From positions 1 through 8,678 of the forward strand of contig JAFUQY010000100.1 in the NCBI GenBank assembly GCA_017472105.1: a stretch of 8,678 bases of DNA. The letters run 5' to 3'. The position numbers and the translations under genes were made by a program. The notes beneath the pieces were generated by a model. It saw only the letters and a list, made by a program, of their open reading frames with translations. It had not been told where the DNA came from and did no database searches. The stretch is from Clostridia bacterium (GTDB lineage Bacteria > Bacillota_A > Clostridia > Oscillospirales > CAG-272). Positions 1 to 6,223 of the stretch are shown piece after piece (within the stretch, counting starts at the first letter, position 1; each line of letters starts with the position of its first letter).

Positions 1-729
1 AATTACGTCATCACATCGGACGCGGTATGGAAAAGCGTGCGGCTCGGCGATATCACGGAAGAGTATCCGTTTCAGGAAAAACTGCTCACCAAGCTGATGG
101 ACAGTGATCTCTCGCCCGACAGCGCTGTGATTCTGGTCACGATTCCCACCGAAACCGGGGAGTGTCACGCGGTCTATACGAGATGGGGACTTCTGCTCAC
201 GGAAAGACCGCAGACCGTCCCGCAGCCTGTCGAATCGGTCGTCATGCCGGATCACAGCCTTCCCGCCGAAGCACCCGATCATCCCGCACAGGTACACGGC
301 ATCACGCAGTACCACTTCACCCCGAAGACTGACGATTACCGCGGACGCCACCTGATCCATATCACCTCGCGTGAGGAACTTGACACCGTCCTCGGATGCT
401 TTGAACAGATCTGCTGGCTCGACGGACAATACACCCTCGATGTTTACGACGGCTATGACAGCACATGGTTTGAGACACACGATTTGTACATCGCGGACAC
501 CGGCATGGGAAGCAGTTTCCCTGATCTTGAAGTCATGGAAGTCGTGGAAGGAAATGCCCTGCGGCTCGTGTATCAGGTCAGCGACATTGCCACCGAAGAC
601 ATCATCGGACGGCACGTGGTCGTTGAAGTGGACAAGGGCGACGTCATCACGTGGGTCGGGTCGGAAGGACGGTATCACACCGCAGAAACCTATGCTGCAC
701 AGATTTCGGAATGGCTTGTCTCCGAATAA
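1..729 (+). CDS. Unrecognised protein, 5'-truncated by the window edge
   Basis: The frame is open from base 1 to a TAA at 727-729, giving 242 visible residues. The GTG at 37 has no convincing ribosome binding site and the frame is open upstream of it, so the true start probably lies outside the window. Visible residues 69-97 form a proline-rich linker that separates an N-terminal part from a C-terminal domain (about 115-240). That domain has a strand-rich pattern: HLIHITS near 117, YDSTWFETHDL near 152, and RHVVVEVDKGD near 204. From memory, this pattern resembles a small beta-rich domain found in many clostridial lipoproteins and secreted proteins, in which an acidic 'YDxxFF' segment is followed by a 'H-hydrophobic-EVDK' strand. 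That is an impression, not a family assignment. No catalytic motif is visible. A signal peptide, if any, would be upstream. The gene converges on the DUF1887 gene across a shared terminator. Confidence 0.75.
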   Translation, partial: NYVITSDAVWKSVRLGDITEEYPFQEKLLTKLMDSDLSPDSAVILVTIPTETGECHAVYTRWGLLLTERPQTVPQPVESVVMPDHSLPAEAPDHPAQVHGITQYHFTPKTDDYRGRHLIHITSREELDTVLGCFEQICWLDGQYTLDVYDGYDSTWFETHDLYIADTGMGSSFPDLEVMEVVEGNALRLVYQVSDIATEDIIGRHVVVEVDKGDVITWVGSEGRYHTAETYAAQISEWLVSE

Positions 730-731
730 TC

Positions 732-765
732 AAAAAACCGGAGTTTTCACGCTCCGGTCTTTTTT
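732..765. terminator. Bidirectional intrinsic terminator between convergent genes
   Basis: A 7-bp stem, ACCGGAG at 737-743 with CTCCGGT at 752-758, encloses an 8-nt loop. It is followed by TCTTTTTT-like sequence on the plus strand (759-765) and preceded by six A residues (732-737), which form a T run on the minus strand. It therefore fits the plus-strand gene ending at 729 and the minus-strand gene ending at 774. Confidence 0.85.
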
Positions 766-773
766 ATGCAGTT

Positions 774-2030
774 TTAACCCACCAGTCCGCTGAGCTGCTT
801 CATAAACCGCTCTACGGGTACTTTATGCAGAGTGGAAAGCATGCGGATGCCCATGTCGTCGGCGCGGTTCTTGAGGTTGTTTGCCGCCATGTCGCCGTCG
901 TAGGAGGGATCGTCTTCGTCGAAGAAAACCGTGGATGCCAGCGCGGTCTTCGCGTATTCGTGCCCGAACCTGTCCGCAACCGAGTTCAGCTTGTACAGCT
1001 CGTCGGTCTCAATATTGCCGTTCTTGCAGGAGATGAACACCGGAATCACGCCGCTCGTCACCATGCAGTCGATCTCGTTGCGGGTGCCTTCCACGTCGTC
1101 GTCCCAGCAGATTACCACGCCGACCTCTGCGTCATCGTACAGGTATGCGTTGTCGCGCTTGACGGAAAGTGCGGTTTTGTAGGTGTAGTATTCGAGCAGG
1201 GATCCCGCTTTCGTCAGGCATTCCTTCACAATGCGGTTCTTGAAGCGGAAGGAGAGAAGATCGCCGTCCTTCTTCACGGGCAGGATCAGACCGTCCTCAA
1301 TGAAGCGGTCAAACAGCGCCCTGTCCACCTGATTCCGTCCTTTTTTGAAGGCTTCGTCGGAAATGATGTAGACATCTCCGTCGTCCGTATAGCGGCTGAT
1401 GGCTGCGGAGATGCGTCCGATCTCAACGTTCCAGTTTTTGCACTTCGTCCAGCACAGCGTCCACATGACGTCGATATCCTCTTCCACAGCGTCGCCGCGT
1501 TCGAATTTCAGGCCCCGGTCAAGCACCTTGCCGCCGTGGAGAATGACGTCTTCCTCAACGGTGAGATACACCTGCGTGCCGGCGGAGAAATCGCAGATCG
1601 TGCGCTCAACGGAAATGCCGCCGTCCGTGTGCTTCAGTTCAAACAGCGTCGCGTGACGGCTCACGGGATTGATGCGGAAGGCGCAGATCCGTTTGCCCGC
1701 GGGCTTTGCGTGTCCGCCGAGAATCATGCCGACCGCCACCAGAGAACCCTCGTCCCCGCCGGAAATGTCGATGATGAAGTTTTTCTCATCCGGATCGGCG
1801 AAGATTTTATTCAGCTCTTCGAGAATGCCTTCGAGGTCGTTTTTCGCAACGCCGTGCACGCTCATTTCGCTCCGGATGCCGCGGTTTTCGAGAATCTGCC
1901 GGTATGCCGGGATGGCGCGTCTTGCCTTCTTCGAATCCGGGCCGACGAAAATCACCCGGTCAGGCTTGACGGCGAGTGTGGAGATGATGTTTTCCACGGG
2001 AGTTCTGTCGAAAATTTCAATCAGTGTCAT
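774..2030 (-). CDS. DUF1887 / Card1-Can2-like protein: CARF-like sensor plus PD-(D/E)XK nuclease-like domain
   Basis: A 418-residue protein. Residues 1-150 look like a Rossmann-like CARF domain: the opening TLIEIFDRTPVENI, a hydrophobic strand RVIFVG at 25-30, and a glycine-rich ligand-loop-like segment DISGGDEGS at 88-96 after the strand NFIIDI. Residues 200-270 may form a winged-helix linker. The C-terminal part has a nuclease-like layout: helix GSLLEYY with E280, NEID at 318-321, and strand VFISCKNG at 331-338 with K336. Known of the family: Card1 and Can2 cut nucleic acids when cyclic tetra-adenylate binds the CARF domain. The length is within the family's usual range. Oddity: the position two before K336 is S334, where the canonical motif has D or E. 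There are no cas genes nearby, and the gene is a single-gene unit between two terminators. The ATG at 2030 has GGAG (2038-2041) seven bases upstream. The family call is fairly secure; ligand, substrate and activity are inference. Confidence 0.85.
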   Translation of the reverse strand: MTLIEIFDRTPVENIISTLAVKPDRVIFVGPDSKKARRAIPAYRQILENRGIRSEMSVHGVAKNDLEGILEELNKIFADPDEKNFIIDISGGDEGSLVAVGMILGGHAKPAGKRICAFRINPVSRHATLFELKHTDGGISVERTICDFSAGTQVYLTVEEDVILHGGKVLDRGLKFERGDAVEEDIDVMWTLCWTKCKNWNVEIGRISAAISRYTDDGDVYIISDEAFKKGRNQVDRALFDRFIEDGLILPVKKDGDLLSFRFKNRIVKECLTKAGSLLEYYTYKTALSVKRDNAYLYDDAEVGVVICWDDDVEGTRNEIDCMVTSGVIPVFISCKNGNIETDELYKLNSVADRFGHEYAKTALASTVFFDEDDPSYDGDMAANNLKNRADDMGIRMLSTLHKVPVERFMKQLSGLVG

Positions 2031-2062
2031 AGGTTCGCTCCGATCAAATTATATCTGATATC

Positions 2063-2091
2063 ATTTTACACCCGATCCGCCGGCATTTCAA
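2063..2091 (-). promoter_or_regulatory. Probable promoter of the DUF1887 gene
   Basis: On the minus strand, TTGAAA (2086-2091) is followed after 17 bp by TAAAAT (2063-2068), which places the start about 25 bases before the ATG. A perfect TATAAT also sits at 2048-2053 but has no -35 box at a suitable distance and would leave a leader of only about ten bases. Either element could be the one used. Confidence 0.5.
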
Positions 2092-2112
2092 CCGGATTCT
2101 GTGAACAAGAGC

Positions 2113-2142
2113 AAAAAACATCACCCGATTGCTCAGGTGATG
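2113..2142 (-). terminator. Intrinsic terminator after deoD
   Basis: On the minus strand a 7-bp stem, CATCACC with GGTGATG (2136-2142 and 2119-2125), has a 10-nt loop and is followed directly by six T residues (complement of 2113-2118). It begins 9 bases after the deoD stop and separates the DUF362-deoD unit from the DUF1887 gene downstream. Confidence 0.88.
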
Positions 2143-2151
2143 CTTGGAGTA

Positions 2152-2865
2152 TCAGATTCGTACAGCGGTTTCCAGTGCCACTTCCATCATTGCCGTGAAG
2201 GTGGTCTGGCGTTCGTCTGCGGAGGTTGCCTCGCCGGTGATGAGGTGGTCGGACACGGTGCAGATGGCAAGCGCGTTCTTTCCTTCCCGTGCGGCATTCA
2301 TATACAGCGCGGCGGATTCCATCTCCACTGCCATCACACCCATTTTTGTCCATGCGGGATTTGCTTCGGCTGCGTCCTCATTGTAGAAGACATCGGACGA
2401 GAGCAGATTGCCGACGTGGTACTTCTTGCCGAGCTCTTCCGCAACGGAAACTGCCGTGGAAAGCAGCTTCCAGCTTGCCGTGGGCGCGAAGGTACCGTGG
2501 AGTCCGTACTGGGATGCGTAGTTGGAGGTTGTGCAGGCACCCATGCCGAAGACGAGCTCGCGCAGGTGGATGTTCGCCTGGAGCGCCCCTGCCGAGCCGA
2601 TGCGGATGATGTTGTCCACGCCATAGAATTTATACAGCTCGTAGGAATAAATTCCCATGGACGGCATGCCCATTCCGCTCGCCATGACGGAGACGGGGTG
2701 TCCCTTGTAGGTACCGGTGTAGCCGCCGATGCCGCGGACGTTGTTCACCAGCTTTGCGTCGGTGAGAAAGTTCTCCGCAACGAATTTCGCGCGCAGAGGA
2801 TCCCCGGGCATGAGGACAGTCTTCGCAAAATCGCCCTTGACGGCGGAATTATGAGGGGTTGACAT
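2152..2865 (-). CDS. deoD: Purine nucleoside phosphorylase, DeoD type
   Basis: Cytosolic enzyme of purine salvage: nucleoside plus phosphate gives free base plus (deoxy)ribose-1-phosphate. The 237 residues match the usual DeoD length and the sequence is collinear with the hexameric bacterial family. Expected active-site residues are present: H5 (given by the neighbouring subunit), the phosphate loop PGDPLRAK at 20-27 with R25, R44, R88 and S91 in RIGSAGAL, the base/ribose segment VEMESAALY at 180-188 with E181 and E183, and D206 and R219, which match E. coli D204 and R217 with an offset of two. A strong AAGGAGG (2872-2878) lies six bases before the ATG. The DUF362 gene ends 46 bases upstream with no terminator between, so the two are probably co-transcribed. 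No other nucleoside catabolism gene (deoB, deoC, nupG-like) is adjacent. Nothing is missing or truncated. Confidence 0.97.
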   Translation of the reverse strand: MSTPHNSAVKGDFAKTVLMPGDPLRAKFVAENFLTDAKLVNNVRGIGGYTGTYKGHPVSVMASGMGMPSMGIYSYELYKFYGVDNIIRIGSAGALQANIHLRELVFGMGACTTSNYASQYGLHGTFAPTASWKLLSTAVSVAEELGKKYHVGNLLSSDVFYNEDAAEANPAWTKMGVMAVEMESAALYMNAAREGKNALAICTVSDHLITGEATSADERQTTFTAMMEVALETAVRI

Positions 2866-2911
2866 GGTAAGCCTCCTTTTCTGTTCTGTTCAGCAGATGT
2901 TTTTCTGCGGA

Positions 2912-3781
2912 TTATTCCACTTCAATCAGTTCGTATTCCCGGGAACCGAAACCGAGTTCGGCAGCAGCTTCGATGGTATGGATTCCGTTGCGGCTCTCGA
3001 TCCGTTCGATCAGATGCGGTTTGCCGGGATCGGAGCATGCATAAACGAGATCGATGCACGCCTGGTCAATGGCAATGGGATCGTCGGAGACAAGAATACC
3101 GATGTCCGCAATGCAGGGATCCTCTGCCTTTGCGCAGCAGTCGCAGTCCACGCTCATGTTCTTCATGACGTTGACATACATGAGATTTTCTGCGCCGAAG
3201 TATTCCACAACGGAGGATGCCGCATCCGCCATGGATTCGAGGAAGGAATCGTGATCCGCCGACCAGAATGCGTCCATGTCACCCGCGCCGTGGATGTACT
3301 GCTTGCCCTTCGAGGATGCCACGCCGATCGACAGCTGCTTGATTGCTCCGCCGTATCCACCCATGGGATGCCCCTTGAAGTGGGACAGCACTAACATGGA
3401 GTCATAGTCAGCGATATTCTTCCCGACAAAATTCTTCCTGATTCTTCTGCCGCCGGGAATCGCAAGCTCCGTGTCGGGGCCTTCCGCGTCGAGAATATCC
3501 ACCTTGAAATACTTTGTCCAGCCGTGGTCGTCCATCAGCTTCACATGCTTTTCGGTGACGTTCCGCTGTCCTTCGTATGCGGTATTACATTCTACAACCG
3601 TGCCCTCGACCGCGTCGATCATGGGTTTCCAGAATTCGGGCGTCAGAAAATTCTGATTTCCTTTTTCACCGGAGTGTACCTTTACAGCCACCCGTCCGGT
3701 CAGCTCCTTACCAGCCATTCTGTACAGCTCCAGCACCTTCTCCGGAGTGATGGTGCGGCTGAAATATACCTTTGCGCTCAT
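2912..3781 (-). CDS. DUF362 domain protein, without a ferredoxin domain
   Basis: A 289-residue protein of the DUF362 family, whose biochemical role is not established. Family features seen: the early strand GRVAVKVHSGEKGN at 29-42, VVECNTAYEG at 62-71, the central segment VLSHFKGHPMGGYGGAIKQLSIG at about 131-153 (glycine- and histidine-rich, the most conserved part), and the C-terminal ADIGILVSDDPIAIDQA at 225-241. A cysteine cluster C213-x-C215-C216-x6-C223 lies just before that last motif and could bind metal or an Fe-S cluster; further cysteines are at 65, 242 and 249. Many DUF362 proteins carry a 4Fe-4S ferredoxin domain, and none is seen here. There is no signal peptide. The ATG at 3781 has AAGGAG (3788-3793) six bases upstream. 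It is first in a probable two-gene unit with deoD. The family call is secure; the function is unknown. Confidence 0.9.
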   Translation of the reverse strand: MSAKVYFSRTITPEKVLELYRMAGKELTGRVAVKVHSGEKGNQNFLTPEFWKPMIDAVEGTVVECNTAYEGQRNVTEKHVKLMDDHGWTKYFKVDILDAEGPDTELAIPGGRRIRKNFVGKNIADYDSMLVLSHFKGHPMGGYGGAIKQLSIGVASSKGKQYIHGAGDMDAFWSADHDSFLESMADAASSVVEYFGAENLMYVNVMKNMSVDCDCCAKAEDPCIADIGILVSDDPIAIDQACIDLVYACSDPGKPHLIERIESRNGIHTIEAAAELGFGSREYELIEVE

Positions 3782-3842
3782 GCTGTTCTCCTTGATTGTA
3801 TCAGTATTTGAAAACGTTCTTCATCGGATTGTTTCTGTTTAT

Positions 3843-3871
3843 ATTATATCAGAGATACCGGCAAAATACAA
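3843..3871 (-). promoter_or_regulatory. Promoter of the DUF362-deoD unit
   Basis: On the minus strand an extended -10, TGaTATAAT (hexamer at 3843-3848), lies 17 bp from TTGTAT (3866-3871), a weak -35 with three matches. The predicted leader is about 55 bases before the ATG at 3781. It is too short for a riboswitch and no strong hairpin was seen in it. Confidence 0.7.
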
Positions 3872-3879
3872 GCAGGACG

Positions 3880-3915
3880 AAAAAATACCCGATGGTTTTT
3901 GACGTCCATCGGGTA
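3880..3915 (-). terminator. Intrinsic terminator of the four-gene operon
   Basis: A perfect 10-bp stem, TACCCGATGG (3886-3895) with CCATCGGGTA (3906-3915), has a 10-nt loop. On the minus strand it is followed by six T residues (complement of 3880-3885). It lies 10 bases after the stop of the oxidoreductase gene and just upstream of the next unit's promoter. Confidence 0.93.
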
Positions 3916-3925
3916 CAGGATTCCA

Positions 3926-5164
3926 TTAACCGGGTTCGCCCGCATGCCAGCGTCGTTCCACTTCGGCGAAAACTTCGTCGGGAATCGCTTCCTTGCCGGA
4001 GAGGTCGTTGGAAACATACATCTCACCCGCGGATTCCGGGAAGGTGCAGAAGGTATCGTGTCTCCATGCGTCGCGTTCTTCGACGTTGCGGAGGTTGGGC
4101 AGCTTGATGGGAGCGTTGCCGTTGACAATCGAACGGTAGCCGAGTGTTCCGGGAATGCACATGTCAACTGCGTCGTACACGTTGATCGCTCTCTCTATTG
4201 CTTCTTCGTCACCGAGAATGGAGCGGATGAAGTAGTAGGTCGTGAAGAAGTCGCCGCCGCCGTGACCGGAGTTTTCCGTGCCGACGATGATGGGATCGGG
4301 CTTGTAGACCTTGTGTTCACCACGGCAGTTCTGACCGGGCTTTTCGGTGTAGACCGCGATCTGACCGTTGCCGAGGTCCTGTACGCCGCCGAGGTCACCG
4401 TTGAGCTGGTAATTGGAGTGGCGCGTGGACTTGATGTTGAAGTGCAGGGACTTGAGCATCGCACCGTTGTTCAGGGTAACGATTTCCATGCCGAGGGAGC
4501 CGGAGCCGGTACCGAGATTGCGCATGAAGGGCATGTTGGGCGTTTCGAATGCGGATACCTGCACGGGTCTGAGTCCGGTCATGTACAGAATCGGGCCGAT
4601 GGAGTGCGTGCAGTAGAACGTGGACGGCATCAGATTGCGCCAGTGATTCCGTTCGCCGTAGGTGATCTGGGGCCAGATGGAGGAGCAGTCGTGGAGGTAT
4701 TCGCCTTCCGCGTACATGAGTTCTCCGAGCGCGCCGCTGCGGTAGATATTGCGCATTTCCCAGCGTACGGGAGTGTAGCAGTAGTTTTCCGCGTAGGTAT
4801 AAACCTTGCCGGTCTGTTCTACGGTTTCGATCAGCTCGACCGCTTCTGCCATATTCGCAACGGTGAGGCATTCGGTCATGATGTGTCTGCCGGATTTAAG
4901 CAGCTTGATGCCGAACTTCGCGTGCTCATGGGCATAGTTTGCGCAGACAACCGCGTCCATGTCGTGATTGTAGAAGTCGTCGAAGCGTTCGTAGTAGGTG
5001 ATCTTGTCAAGACCTGCCGCTTCCGCTTCTCTTCTGCACTGATCCAGCAGAGGCTTGTATTTATCGCATACCGCAACCAGCTCCGCGTCCTTGCTGTGGA
5101 GAATCTGGCGGATCATTGTCATGCCGCGTCCTGCGCCGAATACGCCGATTTTGATTTTTGCCAT
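3926..5164 (-). CDS. Gfo/Idh/MocA family oxidoreductase
   Basis: Predicted NAD(P)-dependent dehydrogenase of the family acting on sugars, sugar acids, cyclitols or related molecules; 412 residues. Residues 1-125 are the Rossmann domain: MAKIKIGVFGAGRG with G7, G10, G12 and G14, the strand-end acidic residue in AVCDKYKP (D34), and AVVCANYAHEH at 71-81. At 97-101 the family's usual E-K-P motif reads TECLT: the glutamate is kept but the lysine is replaced. The C-terminal alpha/beta domain has AENYCY at 125-130, GEYLHD at 154-159, YCTHSIGP at 184-191 with H187 as a possible active-site histidine, and HGGGD at 301-305. The start at 5164 is preferred over a TTG at 5188, because AAAGGA (5173-5178) sits eight bases before the ATG and the glycine motif then falls at the usual distance. 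It is last in a four-gene operon, 16 bases after the preceding stop. The substrate is unknown. Confidence 0.92.
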   Translation of the reverse strand: MAKIKIGVFGAGRGMTMIRQILHSKDAELVAVCDKYKPLLDQCRREAEAAGLDKITYYERFDDFYNHDMDAVVCANYAHEHAKFGIKLLKSGRHIMTECLTVANMAEAVELIETVEQTGKVYTYAENYCYTPVRWEMRNIYRSGALGELMYAEGEYLHDCSSIWPQITYGERNHWRNLMPSTFYCTHSIGPILYMTGLRPVQVSAFETPNMPFMRNLGTGSGSLGMEIVTLNNGAMLKSLHFNIKSTRHSNYQLNGDLGGVQDLGNGQIAVYTEKPGQNCRGEHKVYKPDPIIVGTENSGHGGGDFFTTYYFIRSILGDEEAIERAINVYDAVDMCIPGTLGYRSIVNGNAPIKLPNLRNVEERDAWRHDTFCTFPESAGEMYVSNDLSGKEAIPDEVFAEVERRWHAGEPG

Positions 5165-5172
5165 GGTGATGT

Positions 5173-5178
5173 TCCTTT
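5173..5178 (-). promoter_or_regulatory. Ribosome binding site that decides the oxidoreductase start
   Basis: AAAGGA on the minus strand, eight bases before the ATG at 5164. It lies downstream of the alternative TTG at 5188, so it can only serve the ATG. Translation from the TTG would also overlap the stop codon of the preceding gene at 5181-5183. Confidence 0.8.
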
Positions 5179-5180
5179 CT

Positions 5181-6221
5181 TCAGTCAATCAAAGTGAAGT
5201 CTTCGTTTTCGTATCTGTACAGCTTTACGTTGGTGTAGCTGCCATCGTCGCTTCTGCCGTGGTGGGAGACGTAGAAATAACCGTCCCCGATGGATGCAAA
5301 TCCGGTACTGCCGTGCGGGAAGGTGTATCCGTCGGTGCCGTGGGAGTCGAGTGTGAGAACGTCGCCCTCGATTTCGGGATGCACGCCCTTCAGAATCTCG
5401 CGCTTCGGTGCGGTTTTCGCGTCAAGTGCGAACATGGGCGGATTTCTGAACCCGGGCTTCTTTCCGGTGTAGACCGCCATGAAATATTTTTCCGTGAAGG
5501 GATCGTATTCGAAATTCTGCACGCCGTAGGTGGTGTTTCCGGTGTACGCGAAGTATTTTGCCATGGGTGCGGATCCGATGCCGTGCATATTGTCCTGATA
5601 AAGCGGCGCGGATTTTTCCTTCAGCTCATCCACATCGTACTTGAGGATGACCTGATAGTCGTTGTCGTCGCGTCCGTTGTCGGCGTAAATGCCGTAGGTG
5701 ACGAAGATGTATTTCTTCCCGTCGGATGCGCCGAAATCGGGACCGAGTGCCGTGCCGTCGATGCCGGAGCAGCCGTAGCGGTGATCGACAACCCGTCCGT
5801 CGGCGAGGGTGACTTTGGCAAGATAGTCCGCCGTCACTTCATCGAGATACGCCGCACGCATCACATCCGCCGAGTCCATGTCGCGCCGGTCGATTTTATC
5901 CACATCGAAAATCGCCATGTAGAACCGGTCGGGAATCTCGATGCCGCCGCCGAGGGAGCTGATGATGCCGCGTCCGATCCCGTCGTTCTTATACTCAAGT
6001 GAGCCGTAAACCATGCCGTCGTCCCCGAGCGTGATGCATCCGAGGTGACCGAGCAGTCCGTTGACGGAGCCGATGAAATTGCCCTCGAGGTCGGTTTTGA
6101 TGAGCATCGTCGTGAAGGAATAGTATGCGTATCCCTTCTTCACGTCCACTGCGATGCCCTGACAGTGCCCGGCTTTGTATGCGCCGGAGTAAATATTCTT
6201 CGGTAACTTCGTGTAATCCAT
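5181..6221 (-). CDS. Probable beta-propeller protein of unknown function
   Basis: A 346-residue protein that I do not recognise as a named family. It has no signal peptide or membrane segment and so is probably cytosolic. The sequence is built of blade-like beta segments typical of NHL, SMP-30 or lactonase-type propellers. These include QGIAVDVKKGYAYYSF at 21-36 followed by IKTDLEGNFIGSV, CITLGDDGMVYGSLEY at 62-77, MAIFDVDKID at 102-111, KYIFVTYG at 170-177, QNFEYDPFTEKYFMAVYTG at 235-253, and GFASIGDGYFYVSHHG at 307-322. Conserved-looking polar residues (H19, D155, H213, H294, H303, H320, H321) could line a central pocket or bind metal. The ATG at 6221 has GGAG (6228-6231) six bases upstream, and the preceding gene stops only two bases before, implying coupled translation. 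Its place between a phosphoesterase and an oxidoreductase suggests a lactonase-like or substrate-binding role, but this is inference. Confidence 0.85.
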   Translation of the reverse strand: MDYTKLPKNIYSGAYKAGHCQGIAVDVKKGYAYYSFTTMLIKTDLEGNFIGSVNGLLGHLGCITLGDDGMVYGSLEYKNDGIGRGIISSLGGGIEIPDRFYMAIFDVDKIDRRDMDSADVMRAAYLDEVTADYLAKVTLADGRVVDHRYGCSGIDGTALGPDFGASDGKKYIFVTYGIYADNGRDDNDYQVILKYDVDELKEKSAPLYQDNMHGIGSAPMAKYFAYTGNTTYGVQNFEYDPFTEKYFMAVYTGKKPGFRNPPMFALDAKTAPKREILKGVHPEIEGDVLTLDSHGTDGYTFPHGSTGFASIGDGYFYVSHHGRSDDGSYTNVKLYRYENEDFTLID

Positions 6222-6223
6222 AC

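Noticed and set aside
37..39. GTG at 37 as the start of the first gene
   Set aside because: The frame is open back to base 1 and no ribosome binding site precedes the GTG, so the gene was called as continuing from outside the window.
651..2198. A 515-codon open frame on the plus strand, antisense to the DUF1887 gene
   Set aside because: It runs through the end of the first gene, the terminator and the promoter of the DUF1887 gene, has no good ribosome binding site, and gives low-complexity Val/Ala/His/Asp-rich protein. The minus strand carries recognisable domains and proper signals.
2893..2908. Small hairpin (GCAGA/TCTGC) between the DUF362 gene and deoD
   Set aside because: The stem has only five pairs and no T run follows on the minus strand, so it is not a convincing terminator. 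At most it could modulate read-through or RNA processing.
5165..5188. TTG at 5188 as the start of the oxidoreductase
   Set aside because: The ribosome binding site at 5173-5178 lies downstream of it and serves the ATG at 5164; the eight extra residues are not part of the conserved Rossmann start.
3899..5197. A 432-codon open frame on the plus strand opposite the oxidoreductase
   Set aside because: It starts inside the operon terminator and its product is Val/Gly/Asp/Ala-rich with no domain. It is an effect of codon use in the real gene. The same applies to plus-strand frames at 2101-2862, 5055-6002, 6125-6883 and 6917-7663.
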